From assembly GCA_037783415.1 (NCBI GenBank), contig JAZGTN010000035.1, forward strand, positions 558,001 to 622,000: DNA of 64,000 nt. Direction: 5' to 3'. This stretch comes from Leptasterias polaris (taxonomy: Eukaryota > Echinodermata > Asteroidea > Forcipulatida > Asteriidae). Shown here one piece after another: positions 10,956-22,699 of this stretch; positions within the stretch are counted from its first letter, which is position 1; each line of letters starts with the position of its first letter. A program made the position numbers and the translations under genes. The notes beneath the pieces were generated by a model. It saw only the letters and a program-made list of their open reading frames with translations. It ran no database searches and was not told the origin of the DNA.

Positions 10956-11215
10956 AGGTATCCGATTCATGAAATGTTTTCTTAAGTTGTTGATGATATC
11001 AGTATAACACTTACAGACATTTTTGTTCGAACTTTGATTTGTCTTCAAAGTACAGTGCCACAGCATGCTGTAGTGCTTATGGTGTCACCAACGTCACCAA
11101 CGTCGGTTGACAACAAAATCATTTCTACTTTTGACGTCGGTTGACAACCTTCTTTTGAAAATGTGTTATCAATGCAAGCACCACACATTGACCATTTGAT
11201 TTGCTTTTTCATTAT

Positions 11216-11577
11216 GAGCGCGTTAGCGTGTGTGTTTAATTGTTTGTTTCTTAAGTCTGTTCCTATCGCTTAAAACCTCCTGGCAAGATTGTGTGGTAGA
11301 ATCTCCACACAAAAATGAATATTCATGATTGTGTTACCTTCATGGTCCACGTCACCTCCAGCTTTTTTATTTGAGCGTGTTAGCGTGTGTGTTTGTTTGG
11401 TTGTTTGTTTGTTTGTTTATTTGTTGGTGTGTTTGTTTGTTTGTTTCTATATTTATTTATTTCGTATGTTACTATAGCTTATAACCTCCTGGCACGATGT
11501 GTGGAAGAACCTCTACACAAAAATGAATATTCATGATTTTGTTACATTCCACGTGGTCCCACGTCATCTCCAGCTAG
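11216..11577. repeat. Tandem duplication of a ~160-200 bp unit
   Basis: Unit 1 (11216-11372) and unit 2 (11373-11577) share GAGCG(C/T)GTTAGCGTGTGTG, then CCTCCTGGCA(A/C)GAT and CACAAAAATGAATATTCATG, and end in CACGTCA(C/T)CTCCAGCT. Unit 2 is longer because of an expanded (GTTT)n tract at about 11394-11450. Confidence 0.85.
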
Positions 11578-12039
11578 ATGGTCTTTCATTGACATTAGTT
11601 CAATGTTCTAGGTTTGGACTAGGTTTGAAAAGTTTGTGCACCGTGTATTTCACCTGAAAGGGTTTGCTATGCGCTAATACCACATGCATGGAGATTGTGC
11701 ATTTGTTGGTGTGCTGAGTGTCATGAGACAAATGACAATGTAGTGTGACCATAATCATGTATAGGTTCACCATTTGATTTACTCTGCCCTTGGTATGTCA
11801 GATATAGGAAACAATATGGGAGCACAATTGGGGGATAATTACCCTAAATTATGATGGTTATTCCACACACATTATGTCTTACAGTATATTGAAAACTGCT
11901 ATGCCCTTAGGGTTTCAACAAATCTTGAAACAGATGTTTTGTATAATAGTCAAATAATGGAAAGGTAAGTAATGCACTGCCTGCAAACTATTACGTCTGC
12001 CTGCAGTTACAGGTCCTCTTGTGCATGTCAGCTCTATAA

Positions 12040-12050
12040 AATAAAATAAA
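12040..12050 (+). promoter_or_regulatory. Possible polyadenylation signals
   Basis: Two overlapping AATAAA hexamers lie in an AT-rich context. They would fit the end of the cyclase transcript only if the candidate exon at 10942 is real. AATAAA is frequent by chance in this AT-rich window. Confidence 0.15.
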
Positions 12051-15042
12051 ACAGCGCCCTCTGTCAGATATCCATGCCCAACCTCGTGGTGTGTTTACAC
12101 TTGCGCGGTTAACATCGATTAGACCGCATTGAGAGGTCCAAACTTTGCGCCTCAGCTGGCAGAAAAAAAATGTGTCTTTGATCCATACTTGCCGCCTGAA
12201 ATCTTGAATTTGTCAGAGTGGAATAACACCATTTGGTCTCTTAGGAAAACACAAGTCGTTCCGAGGAAATAAAATTGCCATGCCGAAGTGTGTGTTCCCC
12301 CTTGCAATCTCCAGGTGAGACTATTTTTGTACATCATGAAAATATTGTGAGTAAACACCATCGAACCCCCCCCCCCCCCCCCCCCACAACCAGTTGGCAA
12401 ACAAGTTAAATTCTGATGGGTTCAATGATCATTCTCCCCTTCTCCGTGTAACGGCACAACAACAAGAACTCCTTCTTTTTTTCATAGTTCTCTTGTTTTC
12501 TCTCTTTTTCTCTTCTTCGAAGGTTCAATTGATGATAGAGATGTTAATGAGAAATCTTGCCTGATAAATGAGAGTCAAGTATGATGATCGTCAAGGCTAA
12601 ACACAATTCCCCCCCTCGCTTGGTTCCCGCTACACGTCATCCGTCTCGCCTGGACACCTCGCTGTCTCCTCGGCTCCTGAACGCCGTTACCAAAGACATT
12701 GAGAATACGTCTCGTCTTACCTATTAACATACAAAGCCTAAAATGAAAGCTTTGACAGGAATCCCTATTTTTAAAGTTAATGTGTCGTGCGTGACGCTTT
12801 TGATTTTTTTTTCCAGCCATGAAAAAAAACTAAACGTAATGTGTCATGCTCAAACTATGTGAGGTTAGTGTCTTTGGCTGAAGCTTTAGGCTTTGGCTTC
12901 GTAGTCTTGGCAGGGTTCAGCCCCAGCCGAAGCCGAAGAGGACAGTCGGACAACCTTGCCAGCCGTTTATTTGACCCGTTGATGCGCTGTGCTGCCCTCT
13001 GTCGTCAGGTCTGTTGAAAAAAATAATTAACTGCGTACAACGCTGGGTATAGTGTGTGAATGGTAGCAATCGGTGTTGCTCAAGACTGTAAATAATATAG
13101 ATGGGAAAGAAAAAGTAACAAAAATAGGAAGCGACATCTTAAAGTAATTTTGTACTTTTAAAAAGAACCAACGCACAAAGCCGACGAATGTTGTATCGAT
13201 CCCCCCTTGCCAACACGGAGACCTACGCACACAAAACTGCCTTCGTGACGTCACTAACAAGTATTGTGGTTGTATGACGTAGAATGAAAGATATATAGTT
13301 ACTAACTAGCTTTTCAGTGTCATAAAAACGCAGAATTAATTTTATTGGTAAAAAGAAGAATTTAAACTGGAGGCATTTTTTTAAATGATGCATTTTTTAC
13401 CCCCCAAAAATCAATCAACATACACATACTGAAGACACAATAGGCTTTAGACTAGTATCATGTTGCCGCCATCTTGTGTTCCCCTATCCAGATCAGTGTA
13501 ACTAAGCTGAGGCTCAAAGGCTTGGAATAGTCTGGCCCTTTGTTTGTAACTTGAGAATTATGTGTTCATAGTCACCAGAGCGTGTACAGTGAATGCAACA
13601 AAGATAGCAGCATGGTTGAGATCTATTGTGGGATGGACACGAACTTTTGACTGTTACACACTGCAGTTACATTTCAGGGGGTCAACACAGACGTGATGCT
13701 GACTGGATAAACTGGACACGACGTGACACCGACAGACTCGTACTCAAGATAAAGACGTCACTAGACGAAGACCCCCCCCCCCTGACGTATTTCTGACGCT
13801 AAACCATCAAGACAACATTCGCTCGAACTTTAGACGCTCAAACGGACACTAAAATTGCAATAATGCTATACGTAGGCAAAATTTTTGGTTTTTAACTTCC
13901 GACATGGACGTGATCTTATATTCTATGAAGTCAAAGCATTCAATATTGTTTTTGATTTGTTCTGTTTTTTGCATTTTTTGTTTGTTTGTTTGTTTGTTTC
14001 TTTGTAAATGTGTTGTTTTTGGTTTGTTTTTGTTTTTTTTATTATTTGCGCGTATGTTTGTTGTTGTTTTGGTTTTGGTTTTGGTTTTGTTTGAGGGGTT
14101 TTTTGGGGGGGGGGGGTGGTTGGGTCGGGAGGGTGAAGGAGAATGTTTATTGAGTAAGTGTATAATTGTGTCTTCTGTTTTGTTATTGTGTTGTATTTAC
14201 TTGGTTTTTTTTTGTGTTTTTTTAGATTTCTGATCAGTTGTTGTTTTAAAAACGTATTTTGTCCAAAATATATATAATCCCCGTAGTGCCGAGTCACTTA
14301 TGCATAACTGTGCACCAATATTGTGAAGTGGATTTTGAGATTATGAATTAAATAAATTGCCAAGAAATACTTTTACGTTGTGTGTATAGATAGTTATCAA
14401 ATATTACTTATTAATATGTTGGCGATATGCCCGTCTTCCCATGATAATATGTTACATAAGCGAGTGTATACAGAATACTACCAGGTGTTTTACTTATGTA
14501 CATGTGTATAAAGAAATTACACGTGAGTTCATTTCATTCAATTTGTACCACTTTCATTTCCATGCACTACTAATTATTAATTATTTTGAAAGCGGAGATT
14601 CCTACGTCACACTGTACTATGGTGGCCAAATGTGGACATCGTCTCACTATGTATGTATTAATGATGATGTGGTATGCGATATCTGCATTTGAGTGTCCTG
14701 TTTGGGCCACCATTCCGTATTTTATTATTAAGTTTTAAGGAAGGAAATGTAAATTTGCAAAGTTGGAATCGTCTTTCCTTGCTCGATTATTGCACAGATA
14801 AACTGTCACTTATTGTAAAAAGCATTGTACATAAAAGGGTGTACAGTGACCGATGGTTTAATTCTGCTGATAGCACAGGAACTTTTGTTAATAGTATATT
14901 AGAGTGGATACCAGCCAAAAGTATTGTATTGATTGTGTACAGTAGTGCCCTGGTTTCCTTCTCATTCAACCCTGTTTCGCAGAGGATTTTTTTTTCTTAT
15001 TTGACGTCGACACGCCGCCGTCCTAGATGGTGAAAACAATGA
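12051..15042. other. Intergenic, no gene seen
   Basis: A 20-base poly-C run lies at 12366-12385. At about 12870-12945 there is a GGCTTTGGCTTCG / CAGCCCCAGCCGAAGCCGAAG inverted arrangement. A perfect AAGATGGCGGC (minus strand, near 13465) is a YY1-type motif. (GTTT)n and GGTTTT repeats cover 13979-14120, and the open frames there are by-products of those repeats. I see no exon. Confidence 0.6.
13979..14120. repeat. GT-rich simple repeats
   Basis: (GTTT)n is followed by GGTTTT units and a poly-G run. The low complexity keeps frames open on both strands without coding meaning. Confidence 0.9.
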
Positions 15043-15248
15043 TATAGACCTTTCTATTGCAACGTCACAGCCCGAGTTTTTGCCAACCGAGGTTGGAAAA
15101 CTATGAAAAGCCATAACTGCAAATCAATGTATTACAGTTCAACATGAATATTTACAGAAAATGTTGAATTTGGTCACAATTGTTTTTAACACGATTGAAT
15201 GTTTTGCCAACCGGCGCACTTTGTTCATCAACAATGGAAAGGTCTATA
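15043..15248. mobile_element. 206-bp MITE with TATAGACC ends
   Basis: The left end TATAGACCTTTCTATTG (15043-15059) is nearly the reverse complement of the right end CAATGGAAAGGTCTATA (15232-15248), with one mismatch in 17. The outermost TA on each side could be a target duplication, as in Tc1/mariner-type elements. The interior repeats a TTTTGCCAACCG motif. Confidence 0.75.
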
Positions 15249-15896
15249 CGCAGGGTGCACAGGATGGGCCATTGAGCAACCTTCATTTGACCTCCAGCCC
15301 GAGGGCGCCCTACTCAAATGACGTCATGTGCATAAGGTATAATATAGGTAGATTGATGTCTTTTGTAAATCCCGTGGTTAGTGTTACCAACGATTAGAAT
15401 AATCAATTCTCACGCGAAGTTCAGAACCACGGTGCCTAACATTTGTGTCAATTTATTGTGAAAAAAAAACCAAACACTTTTCACATAAGTTTATTTTTAA
15501 GGAAAATGCAAGTTTTATTCATTGTCAAGAAAAGCGGAAAAGGGTCGACGGTATAATTATAGTAGATTGCCACGAGGTCGAGGCTAAAAATTTAAACAAT
15601 TTATATGTGCAGTTGATTGTATTCAAAATTGGAGGTGTTCAATTTTAGTATAATATATGCTATGCAAAACAAAGTAGCAGCGGTTTGCATAAGCATTTTT
15701 GTTCGCCTTGGCTCTTCATGAGGAATCGTCTAATCTTCGATCTCTTCACATGGGGCACAATGGACATCCCATTTGCAAGGTGTTCCGGTAGTATCAGCAA
15801 TCTATGGGAAGCCATCAGAGCAATACAGTAAGAAAATAATATGAAATTTTTGAAAAAGTGTATGCTGTTTTTAATTTGCAAAAATAGTGATTCCGT

Positions 15897-16030
15897 ACGG
15901 TGGTTCGAATTCCGTCGGGGCGCTCTATGTAGATTGGGTTTTCAGTCCCTACCTTGCTGCGTGGGGTTTTCCTCCAACATCTTTAAACTGAATCTCCCTT
16001 CCTCGTCTCTCCATGGGGTTCTTGGCTAGT
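15897..16030 (+). repeat. Possible SINE fragment
   Basis: GTGGTTCGAATTCCGTC has the form of a tRNA-type B box. It is followed by GGGTTTTCAGTCCCTACC, GCGTGGGGTTTTCCTCCAAC and CTCTCCATGGGG, a string that recalls echinoderm tRNA-derived SINEs. No A box is evident, so it would be 5'-truncated. Confidence 0.4.
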
Positions 16031-16286
16031 ACAAAAGTTCGCTTTTCTGAGAGTCCTTGGCTTCGCAATTAACGATATTAATGATATGAATATGACGTAA
16101 AAGCCGGATTTTGCTAATTGCTATCAAGGGTGTTTTCATATCCACCAGTGTCTTCTTTTTTCCAAGAGGCTGCCAGATTTCAATCCTTAATTATTGGTAT
16201 GTTGGTTTTCTTTGAGCGTTAGTGAAGTGGGGCGGTCTATTTTGCAGCCCTATCCTCTCGGTGACAACAACTATTTCTTTATGTAC

Positions 16287-16415
16287 AAAGGCCGTGTTCG
16301 AATTGCTGGCTACGGCTACGGCTGTGGCTAATCACTCGGGGCAGCCTACATTTCAACTCATTAACGCCGTGACAAGGATCCAGCCACAGCCGCTAATTCG
16401 GAAACGGCCTCCTTT
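16287..16415. mobile_element. Short MITE with GGCTACGGCTG ends, copy 2
   Basis: The left end AAAGGCCGTGTTCGAATTGC and the right end CTAATTCGGAAACGGCCTCC are inverted. CAGCCACAGCCG inside mirrors CGGCTACGGCTG. This is the same family as 8883-9015. Confidence 0.65.
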
Positions 16416-17690
16416 CATGTTTTGTACCACCAATCTGTAACAGCGCCCTCCGATGTCAAAAAATTACCAGGCAATAAAATAATAAAAGGGTCAGTTTTAT
16501 CCGTAGCTATTGTGATCGTAACAGGGAGTTTGGTGTTCGTGAAGCTTAGCTTACAGCAAGTATCGATCAAAAGACATTTTCCTTATAATCGATACCATGA
16601 ATATCGTCCTGAAATAAGAAAAACTAGTCAGTAAAGTATTCTTGCTAAGATATTATAGGCCTAGCCAATTGTTTGATTTTATTATTATTATCAGTATTAT
16701 TTTGTGTATATTAAAAATAATAACAACACAATGTGATGCATTTTCAAATGGGAAGAATATACATTGGTTATTGGAATACCTCGTTATGAAAACAAAGCTT
16801 GGAAGTATGGCATCACTTGTCATAATGGTATCGATGAGTATATTGTAACGCAATAGCTCCTGGAGTTAACTTAATGATTTCAATGGAATGGTAGGTGGCA
16901 GAAAACATTTATCTCAAGAGTGCACCACACTAAATAGCTAGGGTCCCCACATTAGCTAATGCAAAATTAATGCTAAACATTGTTTTAGAAAAACTCGAAA
17001 ATAATTATTTAAAAGTCTCCTAACTAACCTCTTGACAAATTATTTTGTTCTCTTCAATTTTTAGTAGGCTAGCCGTTGAAGTTTTGAGCTAGGCTCATCC
17101 AAAATCAAAACACCCCTAGAATGAGTATAGACTGCCCAGACTCTTTAGCGGGAAAAGGGCATTATCCTTGTCAGCATTCATGAAGCTTTGCACATGATAT
17201 TCCCGCCATTTATAGTTATAGTGCACTCTCAATGGTGGTGTGTTGCAGACATATTTCGGACTGCCAGTGGCCTCCATTATGAATCAATCGCCTTGGATAT
17301 GTGACTTTTTCTTCAGATTTCTACACTATGAATGTATCATTTGCGTTTGGTAATTAATGAGTTATTTAACTTTTGGTCTGACCATTAAATAAAGTTATGT
17401 AATACTTCAATTATAAATAGTCCTGCGGGAGGGGTTACGTAATGTATTTCTTTGCACTTAAGTTTTTACAGAGAGATTTATGTAAATATGAAATGTAAAT
17501 CTGATTGCCTTCGTCATGCTAGAAACTGAGTAGATAAAGTATAGACAATTATTATTGTATAGTATTTTGGAAACGTTTTACTTGATACAGTTTAGCTTCC
17601 TGATATTCATTAGGTTTGAAATAATACGAAGCTATTGAAAGTCTCATTCAAATTGTTTTGACCCTAAGATAATTATAAAGGGATGATGAC
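16416..17690. other. Intergenic, nothing recognised
   Basis: AT-rich sequence without exon-like stretches, repeats with clear ends or RNA genes that I can see. Confidence 0.6.
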
Positions 17691-17698
17691 AGCGTTTT

Positions 17699-18327
17699 CA
17701 CGAAGTAGCACGCATAGTACTAAACCACTTTTTTCAGTTTTCAGGTTTTTTTTACATTTTAAACAATGTTAACCGAGGCCTACAATTTCATGGAGTTTCA
17801 ACGCTTCAGGAGCAATACTTTCTTAATTACGGTAATTAGTGATACAACTTTTCACCGAAACTGACAATTTTTGACACCACGAAGTAGCACCCGAGTTAAA
17901 TTTACCATGATTGAAACACACGGCGCACACCAACCTCAAGTGTGATAAAAACGTTTTCACGAAGTAGCACTGCAATCTTGTGTGTAGCGCGCGCGCGTGA
18001 CCTACATTTCACCAACTGACAAACACGCATAGTAATACATTGGAGGGTGCTACTTCGTGAAAACGGAAAATGTCTATTGTCGTTAATTTTCGATTCCACG
18101 AAGTAGCACACATCTTTCTTACTTTATTGCTTAATAATTTAGGACGAAAAGCAGGAAAAAGCAACGTAAAAAGGAAGTTCAATGCATCAAGTCTCCACTG
18201 TAAGAAATCTAGTTGAAAATACCCTGACATTTTGTAAGAAAGTTTGATTTTAAAAAGCGTTCACCTTTAAACGCTGTTTTCTCTTATTGTTACTTTTAAC
18301 TGGTATCTAGGTCTGTGCTACTTCGTG
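17699..18327. repeat. Cluster of six CACGAAGTAGCAC motifs
   Basis: The 13-mer CACGAAGTAGCAC occurs forward at 17699, 17878, 17958 and 18097, and as its reverse complement GTGCTACTTCGTG at 18047 and 18315. Three copies extend to (T)TTTCACGAAGTAGCAC. The bases between copies are unrelated, so this is not a simple tandem array. Repeated protein-binding sites inside a transposon are one explanation. No clear outer inverted repeats were found. Confidence 0.9.
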
Positions 18328-18342
18328 GCGTCGGTGACGATA

Positions 18343-18504
18343 GGGCTGCTTAAGCAGAAAACATTGCTTAAAAAGTTTCTGCTAAGCAGAATTGAGCAGG
18401 ATACCAGTCACAAATTGTACATGTGACATGGTAGTTTGGCTGGTAACCTTTTTTCTGGTAAGCAACATTTTATTGTGCTTAAGCAGTTCCATGAAATTGG
18501 GCCC
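18343..18504. mobile_element. MITE remnant of the GGGCCCAATTTCAT family
   Basis: It contains GCTGCTTAAGCAGAAAAC, ACCAGTCACAAATTGTAC, TTTGGCTGGTAACC and ends AGTTCCATGAAATTGGGCCC. The same blocks occur in the same order at 39673-39850. The left end is incomplete. Confidence 0.65.
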
Positions 18505-18586
18505 AGAGCATTAATGGTGCTCGATATGTGCGGCATGGTTGGTACACAATCTTCCCCTCCCATTGTGTCTTTGTTGTGTACACTTC

Positions 18587-18673
18587 CGGGTCACTCTAAA
18601 CACTTCCTGGTCAGAATTGACCCGGATCTGGGTCACGTGTTGCCTGACCCATTTCTGGGTCAGTGTGACCCGG
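18587..18673. repeat. Cluster of GGGTCA / TGACCC units
   Basis: Seven GGGTCA-like units in both orientations occur in about 90 bp (CGGGTCAC, CTGGTCAG, TGACCCGG, TGGGTCAC, TGACCC, TGGGTCAG, TGACCCGG). They resemble nuclear-receptor half-sites, but the mirrored arrangement also fits a decayed palindromic transposon end. Confidence 0.6.
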
Positions 18674-19076
18674 AATATGTGTCAAAATGACCAAAAAGGG
18701 CGTCAAACTGACGGAGAATCCGAGTTAAGAACTTCCCTTGGTTAAACAAAATACAGTGATGTCACTTTTCATGCCGTAAAACAAATACAGCTCTTTTTCA
18801 TTTTGTGTTTACTTAATGCTGAAAACACACATATCCATAAACCTCTTCCCCAGTAGTACTCGCTGTGTATAATGTTTTACACTTCGACAAGCCCCCGGCA
18901 GACAAACATTTAATGAATGTTTATTCAATTTTGTGGTTTTTCCCCCGAAAAAAGCAGGTGTGTTACTTGTTATAGAGCAGCCTAATATAAAATGCAAAGT
19001 GAAGTGAATGATTTTACTTTAACCTCCTGAAATTGCTTTTCAACCATGAATATTTAATTCCAGTGTTGGAAATGTG

Positions 19077-19208
19077 GACTTCTCCTTCCCCCTTCTTTTT
19101 ACCTCCTTCCATTTCCCCCTTCTTTATACCCCCCTCCCCCTCCCCCTCTCTCCTTTCTTCTCCCATTCTTTCTTTGTTTCCTTCTTTCTCGCTTCCACCC
19201 CGCCCCCC
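19077..19208 (+). repeat. 130-bp polypyrimidine tract
   Basis: The strand is almost entirely C and T, with a few A. Long open frames on both strands here are low-complexity artefacts. Such tracts can form triplex DNA. Confidence 0.9.
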
Positions 19209-20088
19209 GTCTATTTCGTTTGAATCAAACTGTTTCTGCCATCGCATGCTCGGTTAAATAGTCTCGCACAGTTTGGGTAACTACATTATTTGCAAGAACG
19301 TTGTGTGCCGCCACACTCTGACTCGAGATGTGAAAGTAACATCCCCCCGTTTGACATTAAAAAGGGTTGATGCTTTTTGTATTAACTATTTATTTATTTT
19401 ATTGAGGACTAATTATTGAATTTTTTCATGTCAGATCTAAAAGTGGCATGCGACTTCCTGAATATTGAGTATAATGATACGGGCTTTTGTTGAGAATTTT
19501 CTTTTGTTAGAATTTAAAAACAGATCTTAACTTTGGGTGAATTATATAAAAGTGACGTTAGGAAACTAACCCCTTTTAGCATTGATGTTAAATTCCCTTG
19601 TAACAAAAAAAATCAACACGCAAGTTTCCAAGATATTACGTTTTGAAGCAAAAGCTTAATGTTTTTGTCGTGGATTTAAGAAGAAAAAAAGAAAACTTGC
19701 GCTCAAATGTTATAGCAAAAACAAATTCTTTAAACTATTATTGTACATTCTAAATGATGTATCATATTTAAAATGAGGCCTGTTATAATTTATTTAATCG
19801 CGTGGTGTGCGTTCATGTATAATACAATGAGAACATATTTTGATGTACATTTGATACTTGTTAATTTATGTGATTCATAAGAGATTAATTAATTAGATTT
19901 AGATTTTAATTTCAAGTTGTTTGATTCCCCCCTTCCTGTCATGATAAAGCACTGATACTCTAATAATTTTGGGTGTCAGTTGTTTTTATTTCTGAGTGTA
20001 GTCTAAGTCTGTTTTCCCTATCAATTTGAGATTTGTTTAAACCCACTAAAATCTTCCGGTCTGGCAGGAGATTCTTTCCCCCGAGACA

Positions 20089-21051
20089 CCCCCCCCCCCC
20101 CCCCAGAAGCGTCATTCAACATTCCTTTTCCGAACTAGAATATAAATATTTCCTGATTTATTCTTGTTTTTCTTAAATAATCAAAATGAATGTATGTTTT
20201 ACGGAAGCAAAATCTCCCCGCAAGGGTTTTCGAAAACGTATCCGAAGTTGTGAATTCAGATTTGACAACCGTAGAGGTCGCCCTTGAGACGATGAAACTT
20301 GGTGTACCTTTCACACACCCCGAACCAGTTCCCCCACCCCCCCCCCCCCCCCCGACTTTTGTGTCGTCATTGTGTGCTTGGAATCTCAGGAATTCTGTTT
20401 ATAGTTGTATAGGGGGTAATTCTGTACAAGAGTAAAATAGTGTGTTAAAGTATGGTAACATGGGGTGGGGGGGGGGGGTACCCTCTGCCCCCGGGCATGA
20501 CAGTTTATTATGATTTATATGACAATGAGGACTCTGTTGGGTTGGATAAACCACACAACTGGGATGCGGGTTGGGTAAATGTGTACTGTAGAGGGCGCTA
20601 TCCTCCAAGTCCATTCTTTGTGGTTGTTGACGCTCACGCATCATTAATCATTGTCCAACAAGACGGCTCGTGGCAACAAAGGCTCAGCGCCGAGGATGAA
20701 TTGTGGGGGGGGGGGGGGGGGGGGGGTACTACCGCCCGAACAACATTGGGAACATTTATAACTGCACTCCGCTATGCCTTCCGTGGCCAGTGGGTTTAAG
20801 GTCGATAATCGGCTTGAATTCAAATATTGCAACAATAAGTATACATTAGGTGGCCTAATTTTAGCTGTGTTTGTATACTCGGTATGCCCAATACATTATT
20901 TCTCCACCTGGACATCGATTCGGTTTTGTTTCCTCCTTAGTTCTGTCATGGAGCTATAACATCTCCATGGTTCTGTGTCTCCTTTGAATATGCCCAGTGT
21001 GCGGTTGGCTTTGCTGGCCATAGGAGGAGACGGGGGGGGGGGGGGGGGGGG
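20089..21051. repeat. Five poly-C / poly-G tracts within 1 kb
   Basis: Runs are C at 20089-20104 and 20337-20353, then G at 20467-20478, 20705-20726 and 21032-21051. The base switches from C to G on the same strand midway. The sequences between them show no clear repeats. Confidence 0.9.
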
Positions 21052-21687
21052 TCGGGGGATGAGTGGTCCGTCGGGACGAATTCCAAGTCTACAATAAATT
21101 ATTTCATCAATTCAACCGAACATGACGTTCGATGTCACTGTCTAAATAGCCATCACTGGGGCAAATTAAGTTTCAAACCGGAACGTTCTAGGAAATGAAA
21201 CCTAAACAGTTTCATTTGGTATAGTTTGTTTCATTAGCAATATTTATACAGCTGGAATCTATCAAAACTATAGTTTTAGTAGGTTTAGTCGTGCAAAGTT
21301 CGAGCTGTACTGACGAGTACTGGTAAGGAGCAGTAGACAGGCTATACCTCAACTTTGTACTGTAACCCCATCACCACCCACACCCCACCCCACACAGTAA
21401 CTAGTAGGGATCGCTCAGAACATAGAGCAAGGAACATAATTTAATTAAGAAGTTAGTCACAGCTATTGACTCTCTGGTTTGTGGTGTCAGCTCAGTTGTA
21501 AATGATGTTCTGTTGTTGATGTTTCTTTGGAGGCCAAAGTAGGCGTACAATCAGTTGTCATTATCCTGAAAGCAAACAAACGCCCCCCAAAAAACTTTTA
21601 CAAATACGAACAAATTAATAATAAGCCAAAAGGGAAACTCACCCTGGCGGTAATTTTCAACGTGGGGTTAAACAACCGTCAATATAG

Positions 21688-21763
21688 GGCTTTCGATAGC
21701 TCAGATGATAGAGCACTGGCAAGTTAATCCGGAGGTCGTTGGTTCAAATCCCGTTCTAGTCAA
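21688..21763 (+). repeat. tRNA-derived SINE head or tRNA pseudogene
   Basis: TAGCTCAGATGATAGAGC (A box, about 21697) and GGTTCAAATCC (B box, 21741-21751) are spaced as in a tRNA. CCGGAGGTCG lies between and TTCTAGTCAA follows. The 5' strand (GGCTTTC) does not pair with the 3' strand as an acceptor stem should. A T/C-rich tail and poly-C run follow. A SINE of tRNA origin is the likeliest reading, not a working tRNA. Confidence 0.7.
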
Positions 21764-22429
21764 TTGTTCTTTGTTCTTTATTCACCCCCCCCCCCACCAA
21801 AAAAAAATATATATATATATTTATATATATACCATTATACTAACAAGCAACCACTGGACTGGCTAGACATCAACAACAAAAACAAATTATGTTGCCGTTT
21901 ATACATCATCAAAGCATTTGTGGGACACAAATTCAGTCCCTGTAGAACTGTGGCCGTGGAACAACAACAAGGAGTGATCAATCACGATAGTATCGGCTTC
22001 TATTCTAGGAAAATGTTGTCAATTATAAGGCCAAATAAAAAAAAATACCAGTTGATCGTCCTGATTTTTCCAAAAAGAGGAGGATGAGGGCCTTTATATT
22101 TATTATTTATTATTTGTTTCCAAGATGGCCGCCAAGTATTTCAATTCAAACAGGCCACCAATTCTTCAGTTTGAAATCACCGCTAACTTTCTTTATATCA
22201 ATTTATTGCATGAGGACCCAGGTTAACAGGGGGGTTTGCCGAAACATCCAACTTGTTCTTGGATTCCCCAATGTTGACCTGAACCTGGAAAAGTATAGTT
22301 AGAAAAGAAATACACTTTCTCAAAATCTATTTGTGTGCAGGTATTTTTCAAAGGATTAACAAAATAGTAACACCTCACCCAAGCAATCAGAAAAACACAA
22401 AAAATGCAGAATACATCAGAGACACCAAG

Positions 22430-22580
22430 TCAGATTTGATCATGAAAAAATACTTGTGAAAACAAAATTCAAATGACGTTGGATCATGTACCCGGCACGC
22501 CAGAAAAAAATATTTGTAAAAAATTTAAAAAAATAAAATAAATAAAAATGATGTGGGTCATGTACCCGACACATCATGCA
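22430..22580. repeat. Short direct duplication
   Basis: GGATCATGTACCCGGCAC and GGGTCATGTACCCGACAC lie about 75 bp apart with AT-rich sequence between. Nothing else is recognised in 21780-22690. Confidence 0.5.
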
Positions 22581-22699
22581 GTTTACTATTTTTTTTAATT
22601 AATATTTAAAAACAACATTTTGAAGATTCCATAGGTTTGGCTAGTTCAAAAAAATAAAACAAAAAGAGCTTTTGAACTTCGAGTTGTATTTGTAAATAA

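Noticed and set aside
13904..14297. Frames of 109 and 124 codons on opposite strands
   Set aside because: Low-complexity GTTT/GGTTTT repeats keep both strands open.
19014..19257. Pro/Ser-rich and Glu/Gly/Lys-rich frames on opposite strands
   Set aside because: They are translations of a polypyrimidine tract.
21688..21763. Functional tRNA gene
   Set aside because: A and B boxes are good but the acceptor stem does not pair; a SINE is the better reading.
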